From Flagellimonas flava (GTDB taxonomy: Bacteria > Bacteroidota > Bacteroidia > Flavobacteriales > Flavobacteriaceae): a stretch of 64,000 bases of DNA. A program made the position numbers and the translations under genes. Under the pieces are notes generated by a model that was given only the letters and a program-made list of their open reading frames with translations, had not been told where the DNA came from and did not search any database. The stretch's first letter is position 1, and every line of letters begins with the position of its first letter. Below are positions 8,102 to 16,122 of this stretch, piece by piece. The DNA is taken from positions 372,001 to 436,000 of the forward strand of contig NZ_FQWL01000002.1 of the NCBI RefSeq assembly GCF_900129665.1. The letters are read 5' to 3'.

Positions 8102-10900
8102 CTACCCTACGATATTGACAATTTTACCCGGTACCACTATCACCTTTTTAGGCGTTCGCCCATCAAGCTGTGCCCGTGTTTTTTCGTGCGCCATTACAAC
8201 CGCTTCAATTTCATCTTTGGCCAAATCCAACGGAAGCTCCAGCTTAAATCGCATTTTTCCATTAAAGGAAATAGGATATTCCTTGCTATTTTCAACCAAA
8301 TGTTTTTCCTCAAACTTTGGAAACACTGCTTCCGAAATGGATTGGGAGTGCCCCAATTTCTCCCATAGCTCCTCAGCAATATGCGGAGCATACGGCGACA
8401 CCAAAATAGCCAGTGGTTCCAAAATCCGCCTGCTATGGCATTTTTGGGCCGTGAGTTCATTGACACAGATCATAAAGGTGGATACCGAGGTATTGAATGA
8501 GAAGTTCTCAATATCTTCCTCCACTTTTTTAATGGTCTTGTGCAAGGTTTTAAGGTTTTCCGCGGAAGCTTCGCTATCGTCAACTGAAGTATATAGCTTC
8601 CACAGTTTTTTCAAGAAAGAGTGAACCCCTGAAATCCCGGCAGTGTTCCAAGGTTTGGATTGTTCCAATGGGCCAAGGAACATTTCGTACAAACGTAGGG
8701 AATCAGCTCCGTATTCCTCACAAATCAAATCTGGGTTGACTACATTGTATTTGGATTTGGACATTTTCTCTATCTCACGACCCACGATGTATCTTCCATC
8801 TTCAAGCACAAACTCAGCTTCTTTGTACTCAGGTAACCACTGCTTGAAAGCCTCCACGTCCAGTTCATCGGATGAGTTCACCAAGGAAACATCAGCATGA
8901 ATAGGTATGATATTCCTTCCCTCGAGCAACCCTTTGGAATACACCCTGTTGGAATCCATATCCTTATAAACAAAGGCACTTGTTCCCGTAATCATACCCT
9001 GATTGATCAGCTTTTTGGCAAATTCTTCTTTAGGGGCAATCCCTTTGTCAAATAAAAACTTCTGCCAAAATCGCGAATACAGTAAATGTCCAGTAGCATG
9101 TTCACTTCCGCCAATGTATAGGTCAACATCCTGCCAATACCCAATGGCTTCCTTTGAATAAATAGCTTCAGCATTGGTTGAATCCATATAGCGGTTAAAA
9201 TATTGGGAACTCCCTGCCCAACCAGGCATGGTATTCAATTCCAAAGGAAAAACCGTCTTGTGATCGATCTTTTGATTGTCGACCACCAAACATTTTTCAA
9301 CATCCCAGGCCCAAGTGGTAGCATTGCCCAATGGCGGCTCTCCAGTCTCCGTTGGCAGGTATTTCTCTACTTCAGGCAGTTCCAAAGGCAAGTGTTCATC
9401 GGCAATCATCTGTGGCATCCCTTCCACGTAATATACCGGGAATGGCTCCCCCCAATACCGCTGTCTACTAAAAACGGCGTCCCGAAGACGGTAATTGATC
9501 TTTCCTTCTCCTTGACCTATCTTTTCCAATTCCCCAATCACTTTGCTGGTGGCCTCTTTAAACGAAAGTCCATTTAGAAAATCAGAATTGGCAATTACGG
9601 TGTTCGCCTTGTCAGCAAAAGCTTCTTCGGAAATATCCACCCCATCAAAAATATTGGGGATTGGAATACCAAAGTGCTTGGCAAAATCGTAATCCCGCTG
9701 ATCCCCGCAGGGCACGGCCATTACCGCCCCGGTTCCATAACCCGCCAAGACATAATCCCCAATCCAAATGGGAATAGGTTCTTTGGTAAATGGGTGTTCG
9801 GCATAAGCTCCAGTGAAGGCGCCGGAAATCGTTTTAACGTCCGCCATTCGGTCACGCTCCGAGCGTTTGGCCGTTGCTTCAACATAGGCGTCAATCGTTT
9901 CTTTCTGTTCTGTAGTGGTAATTTTCCGGACCAGTTCGTGTTCAGGGGCCAAAGTCATAAAGCTGGCACCGAAGATCGTATCGGGACGGGTCGTGAATAC
10001 AGGTATCTTATACTCGGAATCATGAATGCCGAATTCTACCAAAGCTCCTTCTGAACGACCAATCCAATTGGTTTGGGAATCCTTCAATGGTTGTGGCCAG
10101 TCAATTGTGTCCAAACCATCTAGCAAACGTTGGGCGTAGGCGGTGATACGCATACTCCATTGGGTCATTTTTTTGCGGATTACAGGGTGTCCCCCACGTT
10201 CCGAAACCCCGTTTACAATCTCATCATTGGCCAAAACAGTCCCCAATGCCGGACACCAGTTTACTTCGGTATCAGCCAAATAGGTAAGTCGATATTTTAG
10301 AAGAATTTCCTGTTTGGTTTTGTGCGAGAACTGCTCCCAATCCGAAGCACTGAATTCAAGGATATCCTCATCACAAGCAGCTTCAATTTGTTTGTTCCCA
10401 GACCGTTCAAAACTAGAGATCAAATCTGAAATTGGCTCTGCCTTGTCCGTTACCTTATTGTACCACGAATTGAACAACTGAATAAAAACCCATTGGGTCC
10501 ATTTATAGTAGCCAGGGTCCGATGTTCTTACTTCACGGCTCCAATCAAAAGAAAAGCCCAATTGGTCCAACTGTTCACGATACCTTTTGATGTTGGCTTC
10601 TGTGGTTATTGCAGGATGTTGCCCAGTTTGTATGGCATACTGCTCTGCAGGAAGACCAAAGGAATCGTAACCCATCGGGTGTAGGACATTGAAGCCCTTA
10701 TGCCTTTTATATCGGGCATAGATATCACTGGCAATATATCCAAGGGGATGCCCAACATGCAATCCAGCGCCTGATGGGTAAGGAAACATATCCAACACAT
10801 AAAACTTGGGTTTATCGGATTGGTTTAATGCCCTAAAGGTTTGATTGGTTGCCCAATACTTTTGCCATTTGGCTTCTATCTCCCTGAAATTATAATCCAT
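8102..10900 (-). CDS. leuS: Leucyl-tRNA synthetase
   Basis: A class Ia aminoacyl-tRNA synthetase that charges tRNA-Leu. The HIGH-type motif is HVGH in PYPSGAGLHVGHPLGY (about residue 50), the CP1 editing domain follows (TRPDTIFGASFM), and the KMSKS motif in EKMSKSKYN lies near 712-716. The length of 932 residues is normal for Bacteroidota. I chose the start at 10900 (MDYNFREIEAKWQKYW, the usual N-terminus) over the in-frame ATG at 10927, because that upstream ATG lies inside the -7 promoter box. The gene diverges from ftsX and is followed by the semiSWEET gene. Confidence 0.97.
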   Translation of the reverse strand: MDYNFREIEAKWQKYWATNQTFRALNQSDKPKFYVLDMFPYPSGAGLHVGHPLGYIASDIYARYKRHKGFNVLHPMGYDSFGLPAEQYAIQTGQHPAITTEANIKRYREQLDQLGFSFDWSREVRTSDPGYYKWTQWVFIQLFNSWYNKVTDKAEPISDLISSFERSGNKQIEAACDEDILEFSASDWEQFSHKTKQEILLKYRLTYLADTEVNWCPALGTVLANDEIVNGVSERGGHPVIRKKMTQWSMRITAYAQRLLDGLDTIDWPQPLKDSQTNWIGRSEGALVEFGIHDSEYKIPVFTTRPDTIFGASFMTLAPEHELVRKITTTEQKETIDAYVEATAKRSERDRMADVKTISGAFTGAYAEHPFTKEPIPIWIGDYVLAGYGTGAVMAVPCGDQRDYDFAKHFGIPIPNIFDGVDISEEAFADKANTVIANSDFLNGLSFKEATSKVIGELEKIGQGEGKINYRLRDAVFSRQRYWGEPFPVYYVEGMPQMIADEHLPLELPEVEKYLPTETGEPPLGNATTWAWDVEKCLVVDNQKIDHKTVFPLELNTMPGWAGSSQYFNRYMDSTNAEAIYSKEAIGYWQDVDLYIGGSEHATGHLLYSRFWQKFLFDKGIAPKEEFAKKLINQGMITGTSAFVYKDMDSNRVYSKGLLEGRNIIPIHADVSLVNSSDELDVEAFKQWLPEYKEAEFVLEDGRYIVGREIEKMSKSKYNVVNPDLICEEYGADSLRLYEMFLGPLEQSKPWNTAGISGVHSFLKKLWKLYTSVDDSEASAENLKTLHKTIKKVEEDIENFSFNTSVSTFMICVNELTAQKCHSRRILEPLAILVSPYAPHIAEELWEKLGHSQSISEAVFPKFEEKHLVENSKEYPISFNGKMRFKLELPLDLAKDEIEAVVMAHEKTRAQLDGRTPKKVIVVPGKIVNIVG

Positions 10901-10924
10901 GGTCTTCGCTTCATTTTCAAGTTG

Positions 10925-10932
10925 CAAAAATA
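10925..10932 (-). promoter_or_regulatory. -7 promoter box of leuS
   Basis: TATTTTTG on the minus strand matches TAnnTTTG exactly, about 25 bases before the ATG at 10900. It argues against the longer leuS start at 10927, which would lie within the box. Confidence 0.5.
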
Positions 10933-10963
10933 GCTTTAATCCCCTAATTACGATTTACTTTTC

Positions 10964-10971
10964 TATTTTTA
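10964..10971 (+). promoter_or_regulatory. Possible -7 box of ftsX
   Basis: TATTTTTA, one mismatch from TAnnTTTG, 17 bases before the ftsX ATG. No TTG at the expected -33 distance was found. Confidence 0.3.
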
Positions 10972-10988
10972 CGTACTGATTTTCCCAT

Positions 10989-11867
10989 ATGAGCCAATAT
11001 ATTGAACGTTATCAGCGGAGAAGGTTGATTTCCTCCTATTTTTCAGTCGTTTTGAGCATTGCCCTAGTATTGTTCCTTCTTGGTGTTCTTGGACTTTTGG
11101 TACTCAATACCAAAAAATTGGCAGATCACTTTAAAGAACAGATTACCATTTCTGTCTTTTTAAAGGACAACGCCAAACCCATTGAGATTGAACAGCTTCA
11201 AAAAAGTTTGGCACTAGCCGATTACACGAAATCTGCAGATTATGTATCCAAGGAAGATGCGGCAGAGCAATACAGTGAAGATATAGGTGAGAATTTTGTG
11301 GAATTTTTAGGCTACAATCCACTTAAGAATTCCATCGATGTAAATCTTAAGGCCGATTTTGTATCCCCAGAACAAATTGAGGCCATTGCAGGAGATATTT
11401 CCGCAAAAGCCTATGTTGAAGAAGTTAGTTATGACAAACCTTTAATCTCACTGTTAAACGATAATGTTAGGAAAATCAGTTTGTGGATTTTAATCGCCAG
11501 CGCCGCTTTTACCGTTATTGCGGTATTGCTCATCAACAGTTCCATTAGATTGTCCATATACTCCAAACGTTTTATCATAAAGACCATGCAAATGGTTGGA
11601 GCCACCAAAAGATTTATCCGTCGGCCATTCATATACACCAATATTAAATTGGGTATGCTAGGAGCTGCACTGGCCTTGATTGCCCTTGCTGGAGTGTTGT
11701 ATTATGTCAACACCAATTTCCCAGAACTAAACTTATTCCAAGACTTTGTTGTCCTAATTCTTCTGTTCGCAGGAGTTTTTGGCTTGGGTGTCCTTATTTC
11801 CTGGGGCAGTACGCATATTGCCACCCAGCGGTTCCTTAATTTAAGGACTGATGATCTTTATTATTAA
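10989..11867 (+). CDS. ftsX: Cell division protein FtsX (permease)
   Basis: A 292-residue protein with the FtsX layout: a short cytoplasmic N-terminus, TM1 (about 18-40), an extracytoplasmic domain (about 41-160, starting TKKLADHFKEQITISVFL) and three C-terminal helices (about 163-185, 215-237 and 248-270). IYSKRFIIKTMQMVGATKRFI (193-213) is the conserved FtsX loop. With the ATPase FtsE it controls peptidoglycan hydrolases at the septum. As in other Bacteroidota, ftsE is not adjacent. It is the first gene of an envelope cluster with the DUF3098 gene, uppP and truB. Confidence 0.94.
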   Translation: MSQYIERYQRRRLISSYFSVVLSIALVLFLLGVLGLLVLNTKKLADHFKEQITISVFLKDNAKPIEIEQLQKSLALADYTKSADYVSKEDAAEQYSEDIGENFVEFLGYNPLKNSIDVNLKADFVSPEQIEAIAGDISAKAYVEEVSYDKPLISLLNDNVRKISLWILIASAAFTVIAVLLINSSIRLSIYSKRFIIKTMQMVGATKRFIRRPFIYTNIKLGMLGAALALIALAGVLYYVNTNFPELNLFQDFVVLILLFAGVFGLGVLISWGSTHIATQRFLNLRTDDLYY

Positions 11868-11876
11868 CTTTACGGC

Positions 11877-12140
11877 ATGAGTAAGAAAAATAAGAACGTT
11901 GCAAAACCAAAAAAAGAGTTCATTTTTGAAAAGAAAAATTACACGTTTCTTTTCATCGGACTTGCGTTTATAGCTCTAGGATTTATTTTGATGAGCGGTG
12001 GTGGTAGCGACGACCCCAATGTTTTTAATCCGGATATCTATAGTTTTAGGCGGATACGATTAGCACCCACTTTGGTGCTCATAGGTCTTGGGATTCAGAT
12101 CTACGCCATTTTGTTGAACCCTAGCAAAAACAAAAAGTAA
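11877..12140 (+). CDS. DUF3098 family small membrane protein
   Basis: An 87-residue protein with a lysine-rich N-terminus, then two membrane helices (about residues 24-42 and 60-80) joined by the loop SGGGSDDPNVFNPDIYSFRR. This matches DUF3098, a Bacteroidota family that is regularly found between ftsX and uppP. The gene begins 9 bases after ftsX, and its stop directly abuts the TTG start of uppP, so the cluster is probably co-transcribed. A role in envelope growth is inferred from its neighbours only. Confidence 0.88.
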   Translation: MSKKNKNVAKPKKEFIFEKKNYTFLFIGLAFIALGFILMSGGGSDDPNVFNPDIYSFRRIRLAPTLVLIGLGIQIYAILLNPSKNKK

Positions 12141-12935
12141 TTGGAACTTATTGATGCAATCATCCTTGGAATTATCCAAGGACTTACTGAATTTTTGCCG
12201 GTTTCCTCTAGTGGACACCTTGAGTTGGGTAAGGCGATACTGGGTGCGGATTCCCTTCCTGAGGAGAGCTTGCTGTTCACCGTGGTACTTCATTTTGCCA
12301 CAGCACTCAGCACAATTATAGTTTTCAGAAAAGATGTTTGGGAGATTCTGAGGGGGCTATTTCAGTTTAAATGGAATGAAGAGACCAGGTTCTCCTTAAA
12401 AATCATCATTTCCATGATTCCTGCGGCCCTCGTGGGGTTCTTTTTGGAAGATTTTCTGGAAGTCTTTTTTGACGGGGCGATTATCATCGTGGGCATTATG
12501 CTCCTAATTACAGCTATTCTTCTTTATCTGGCAGATTTAGCCAAGACCACGGATAAAGGTGTTTCTTACAGAGGTGCCCTTGTGATTGGAATGGCTCAGG
12601 CCGTGGCCATTTTGCCCGGAATTTCCAGAAGTGGAGCCACAATATCCGCCGCAGTTCTTTTAGGAGTGGATAAATCCAAATCGGCCCGATTTTCCTTTTT
12701 AATGGTGGTACCACTTATTATGGGAAAAATGGCAAAGGATCTTTTAAGTGGTGAGGTCAATTTTGTTGGTGACCAAGCTGTTGCCATGGGAGTAGGGTTT
12801 ATTGCCGCTTTTATTGCGGGACTTGCAGCCTGTACTTGGATGATCAAATTGGTACGACAAAGCAAGCTTTCATATTTTGCTATTTATTGTTTGATTGTAG
12901 GACTTATTGCCATTGCTTGGAGCATTTGGGGATAA
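12141..12935 (+). CDS. uppP: Undecaprenyl-diphosphatase
   Basis: A 264-residue integral membrane enzyme of the BacA/UppP family, which dephosphorylates undecaprenyl diphosphate to recycle the lipid carrier of peptidoglycan synthesis. The first catalytic motif is in GLTEFLPVSSSGHLELGK (15-32), and the second, GISRSGAT, lies near residues 158-165. About eight helices are visible. The start is a TTG codon immediately after the preceding stop. The family N-terminus (ELIDAIILGIIQGLTEF) begins right there, so no other start fits. Resistance to bacitracin is a known side effect of this family. Confidence 0.95.
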   Translation: MELIDAIILGIIQGLTEFLPVSSSGHLELGKAILGADSLPEESLLFTVVLHFATALSTIIVFRKDVWEILRGLFQFKWNEETRFSLKIIISMIPAALVGFFLEDFLEVFFDGAIIIVGIMLLITAILLYLADLAKTTDKGVSYRGALVIGMAQAVAILPGISRSGATISAAVLLGVDKSKSARFSFLMVVPLIMGKMAKDLLSGEVNFVGDQAVAMGVGFIAAFIAGLAACTWMIKLVRQSKLSYFAIYCLIVGLIAIAWSIWG

Positions 12936-12952
12936 TAGTACCGACCGATATG

Positions 12953-12960
12953 TAACTTTG
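12953..12960 (+). promoter_or_regulatory. -7 box before truB
   Basis: TAACTTTG matches TAnnTTTG and lies 20 bases before the TTG start of truB. The nearest TTG upstream is 24 bases away, slightly far. An internal promoter in the ftsX cluster is likely. Confidence 0.4.
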
Positions 12961-12980
12961 ACCTTTAAACCCCTATCTAC

Positions 12981-13679
12981 TTGAAGACCAAAGAAGATTT
13001 TTTAGCTGGTCAAATCCTTTTGATCGATAAGCCTTTGGAATGGAGTTCGTTCCAGGCCGTCAACGCTTTAAAATGGGCCATCCGAAAAAAGTTCGACCTT
13101 AAAAAGATCAAAATTGGCCATGCTGGAACCTTAGACCCCTTGGCAACCGGACTGCTTATCATCTGCACCGGTAAATTCACCAAGAAAATACCTGAGCTGC
13201 AGGGTCAGATCAAGGAATATACCGGAACCTTTACCCTTGGTTCTACCACCCCATCATATGATCTGGAGACCGAAGTGGACCAAACCTTTCCCACCCAACA
13301 CATAACCGAACGGGAAGTCCACGGGGCCACATCCCAATTTTTGGGAGAAATTGAGCAGGTACCGCCCGTTTTTTCTGCGCTAAAAAAAGATGGTAAACGC
13401 CTCTATGAGTTCGCCCGGGAAGGCAAGGAAGTGGAAATTAAATCGCGAAAAGTTGAGATTCAAACCTTTGAAATCACTGAAATCCGGATGCCCGAAGTAG
13501 ACTTTAGGGTAGTATGTAGCAAAGGCACGTATATCCGATCGCTGGCCCATGATTTCGGAAAATACCTGGATTCCGGAGCCCATTTGTCTCGACTCAGAAG
13601 AACCAAAATAGGCGATTTCAACGTACTTAATGCTGTCACCCCCTCGGTTTTCAAGGAGAATTTGGGTCAAGAAGATTGA
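12981..13679 (+). CDS. truB: tRNA pseudouridine(55) synthase
   Basis: A 232-residue TruB, which converts U55 of the tRNA T-loop to pseudouridine. The catalytic motif is GHAGTLDPLATGLL with the nucleophile Asp at residue 52, preceded by LLIDKPLEWSSF (13-24). Later segments VPPVFSALKKDGKRLYE (130-146) and CSKGTYIRSLAHDFG (180-194) are also typical. The start is TTG; no in-frame ATG lies upstream of the conserved part. The protein is shorter than the E. coli one and lacks a PUA domain, as is usual for Bacteroidota. It follows uppP by 45 bases. Confidence 0.95.
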   Translation: MKTKEDFLAGQILLIDKPLEWSSFQAVNALKWAIRKKFDLKKIKIGHAGTLDPLATGLLIICTGKFTKKIPELQGQIKEYTGTFTLGSTTPSYDLETEVDQTFPTQHITEREVHGATSQFLGEIEQVPPVFSALKKDGKRLYEFAREGKEVEIKSRKVEIQTFEITEIRMPEVDFRVVCSKGTYIRSLAHDFGKYLDSGAHLSRLRRTKIGDFNVLNAVTPSVFKENLGQED

Positions 13680-13752
13680 TTTCATTGACAGAAAGAGGTT
13701 CCAAAAGTGCCGGGATAAAATATTTTTAAAAAAAAGCGGTTATAATATCACT

Positions 13753-14472
13753 ATGAACCTTAACAGAAACCAGTTATCATTTTTAATAACTTTTTTCTCC
13801 ATGTCCCTAATCGTTTTGTTGTTGTACAACATCCATTTAGGCGGTATGCAAGAGGAAGAGTATGTTATTGAAATGAGCCTGGCGGATGAAGATATTGAAG
13901 AACTGTTAAGGGAGGAAGAAGAGCGCTTGGAGGAATTGATGAACAATGATCCCATAAAAAGCCACATGGCCTTCAATGAAACGGCCAAACCAAGCGTGGG
14001 AAATCCAGAACCGCTAAAGACTTTGGAAGAGCTTCTTGAGGAAAAGGCCTTAAATAGCGAGGAGGGTGAATATTCCGATTCGGATAGCGAATTTGCAGAG
14101 CAATTAAAGCAATTAGCTGCCAAACGAGAAGAAAAAAAACAAAAACTTGGCGAACGGGAAGCCCAGAAAGAAGAGTTTACGAACAACCTGAAAGACCGAC
14201 GCACTTCTATTTCATATTCCCTGGTGGAACGTAATGCCTACTCATTACCCCCTCCCATTTACACCTGTATCGAGGGGGGCAAAGTGGTCATTAATATAAA
14301 AGTGGACAACAATGGCTATGTCACTGAAGCGGATTTTAACGACAAAAGCTCCGGGACCAATAACTACTGCCTCATTGAAAATGCCATTACCTATGCGCTT
14401 AAGGCCAGGTTTAGTCCAGATTCCAAAAGTACCCAGATAGGGACCATTACCTATTTATTCCAAAGGAAGTAG
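13753..14472 (+). CDS. TonB-like periplasmic protein with coiled coil
   Basis: A 239-residue protein with a short basic N-terminus, one membrane helix (about residues 8-26), a long acidic and charged coiled-coil region (about 40-140, rich in EELLREEEE and AAKREEKKQK) and a small C-terminal domain (about 155-239, PPPIYTCIEGGKVVINIKVDNNG to ITYLFQ). The ending resembles the TonB/TolA C-terminal fold, with a proline-rich entry and the phrase VVINIKVDNNGYVTEA. This suggests an energy-transducer or scaffold role across the periplasm. I start at the ATG at 13753, because the upstream ATG at 13630 lies inside truB. The 3-prime end overlaps the convergent thioredoxin-fold gene by 18 bases. Confidence 0.75.
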   Translation: MNLNRNQLSFLITFFSMSLIVLLLYNIHLGGMQEEEYVIEMSLADEDIEELLREEEERLEELMNNDPIKSHMAFNETAKPSVGNPEPLKTLEELLEEKALNSEEGEYSDSDSEFAEQLKQLAAKREEKKQKLGEREAQKEEFTNNLKDRRTSISYSLVERNAYSLPPPIYTCIEGGKVVINIKVDNNGYVTEADFNDKSSGTNNYCLIENAITYALKARFSPDSKSTQIGTITYLFQRK

Positions 14473-15087
14473 CTCCAAAAGGTCGCTTAAAATAGTTTTT
14501 CCCTTATCCTTATTGTACCACACCTGAAGATCTTGTTTGAATTCAGCTGTAAGTTTCCCATGTTCCTCTTTGTAGGATTGAACCATTTGGGTGGCCGTGC
14601 TGGGTCTAGGACCCCATTCTGCCATAACTTCCTGCTTTTCTTCGTCTAGGATGACCAGTTTTGGGATAGATCGGGAACCATTGGTAAGAAATTGATCCAT
14701 CAAATCCAGGTTTTGATCTCTAAGGACAATCTTGAACCCAATATTGGGATTGAGTTCTGTTATTTTGTTCATAACAGGTAAACTTGGCGCAGCATCTCCA
14801 CACCAACTTTCGCTCAAGACCAAGAAAGTGAGTTTTGTATCAATTTTGGCAATCTTCGCCTTGACTTCCTCATCAATCTTAATGGTCTTGTCCCATCGTT
14901 TCATTCTTCTATTGTTGAGCTCCGTATAGTTGATCAACGATTCCAATTGTTCCGGTCCACTGGTTTGTCGGTTTTCCGCCAACTGATGCACCAATTCCCT
15001 ATACTCTTTATACTCCATTCCAGCAGAAATAGCGTGCTCAATACGATCTATCTGCTCATCTTTAATATTATCTGTTATCAACTGCAT
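14455..15087 (-). CDS. Thioredoxin-family protein with WCGDA active site
   Basis: A cytosolic protein of about 210 residues with a helical N-terminal part and a thioredoxin fold from about residue 80. The active-site region reads LVLSESWCGDAAPSLP, so only the first cysteine of the usual CxxC pair is present. SIPKLVILDEE holds the cis-proline. This is typical of the Thioredoxin_9 group, whose function is poorly known. A one-cysteine site cannot run a normal dithiol cycle. The start at 15087 is preferred because a -7 box covers 15100-15107 and overlaps the upstream ATG at 15102. Confidence 0.85.
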   Translation of the reverse strand: MQLITDNIKDEQIDRIEHAISAGMEYKEYRELVHQLAENRQTSGPEQLESLINYTELNNRRMKRWDKTIKIDEEVKAKIAKIDTKLTFLVLSESWCGDAAPSLPVMNKITELNPNIGFKIVLRDQNLDLMDQFLTNGSRSIPKLVILDEEKQEVMAEWGPRPSTATQMVQSYKEEHGKLTAEFKQDLQVWYNKDKGKTILSDLLELLPLE

Positions 15088-15099
15088 ATCTACTTTTTC

Positions 15100-15107
15100 C
15101 AAATGTA
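15100..15107 (-). promoter_or_regulatory. -7 box before the thioredoxin-fold gene
   Basis: TACATTTG on the minus strand is an exact TAnnTTTG match. It overlaps the ATG at 15102 and lies 12 bases before the ATG at 15087, which supports the shorter protein. Confidence 0.4.
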
Positions 15108-15213
15108 AGCTGCAAAAACAGCACTAAATCTGATTTTTGTCATTGGTGGTAATTCTATTGCAAAACTTACAATTCACTTGGATTCAACGGAAAACAATGG
15201 CTAAAGCAATTCA

Positions 15214-16113
15214 TTATGAGTTCAACAGCCTTTTCTTGACCATTCCTCCTTTTGTGTCATTAATACTGTTCATTACCACAAAAGCAGAGCTATCTATCTC
15301 ATCAATCTCGATATACAATTTTCGGATTTCCAAACGGGTGATCACTGTATAGATTACTTGGTATTCATTTTGTTCGCCCTGATTGCCATACCCTCCTTTG
15401 GCTTCGTAAATGGTAAGGCCCCTCCCCATTTTTTCAATGATCATTTTTCTAATTGCCTCACTTTCACGCGATATTATAGTAACCCCCGTATATTCCTCGA
15501 TTCCTTCCACCACAAAGTCCAAAGTCTTGGAAGCCGCCAAGTAGGTCAACATGGAATAGAGTGCAGACTCAATCGACAACAAATAGGCCGCTGCCAAGAA
15601 AATAACAACATTGATAAGGATAATGATATCACCAATTTTAGCGCCCCACTTTCTACTCAGAAAAATGGCAAGCACTTCTGTCCCGTCCAGCACACTTCCG
15701 CCCCGAATGGATAATCCGATACCCGCTCCCAAGAAAAACCCACCAAAGACGGCCACCAAAAGCCGATCTTGTGTAACCTCTGGGAACTCTATCAATGCCA
15801 ATGTTAGCGCCAAGCCCAAAATGGCGACCACGGTCTTCAATGCAAATTGTTTGCCTATGACCTTGTAGGCCATAAACATAAAAGGCAGGTTGATAAGTAC
15901 AATAAGCATCCATAACGGTGCAGCGGTAACTTCGGAAACCAAAAGGGAAATCCCGGTCACTCCACCGTCAATAAACCTGTTTGGCAAAAGAAAGCTTTCC
16001 AATCCGAAGGCGGCAGAGAAAATTCCCGTAACGATAAAAAAGGAGTCTTTAGCAATCCTTCCCGTATTGGTCTTGCCACTCCATAATCCCAACATGCCTT
16101 TTTTGTATGCCAT
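15214..16113 (-). CDS. YitT family membrane protein (DUF161 plus DUF2179)
   Basis: A 299-residue protein with five or six membrane helices in residues 20-195 (FFIVTGIFSAAFGLESFLLP and FIDGGVTGISLLVSE are the typical entry of DUF161/YitT) and a soluble C-terminal DUF2179 domain (about 220-290, starting GVTIISRESEAIRKMI). GLTIYEAKGGYGNQGEQNEYQ near 240 is the conserved GxxGGY-like core of DUF2179. Family members are inner-membrane proteins, possibly transporters, with an unclear substrate. It begins 9 bases after the TolC gene of the exporter operon, so it may be co-transcribed. Confidence 0.9.
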   Translation of the reverse strand: MAYKKGMLGLWSGKTNTGRIAKDSFFIVTGIFSAAFGLESFLLPNRFIDGGVTGISLLVSEVTAAPLWMLIVLINLPFMFMAYKVIGKQFALKTVVAILGLALTLALIEFPEVTQDRLLVAVFGGFFLGAGIGLSIRGGSVLDGTEVLAIFLSRKWGAKIGDIIILINVVIFLAAAYLLSIESALYSMLTYLAASKTLDFVVEGIEEYTGVTIISRESEAIRKMIIEKMGRGLTIYEAKGGYGNQGEQNEYQVIYTVITRLEIRKLYIEIDEIDSSAFVVMNSINDTKGGMVKKRLLNS

Positions 16114-16122
16114 AATCTAGTT

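Noticed and set aside
10900..10927. Longer leuS start
   Set aside because: The ATG at 10927 lies within the -7 box, and the family N-terminus begins at the ATG at 10900.
13630..13752. Upstream ATG extending the TonB-like gene
   Set aside because: The extension lies inside truB and gives a basic, non-conserved leader before a normal membrane anchor at 13753.
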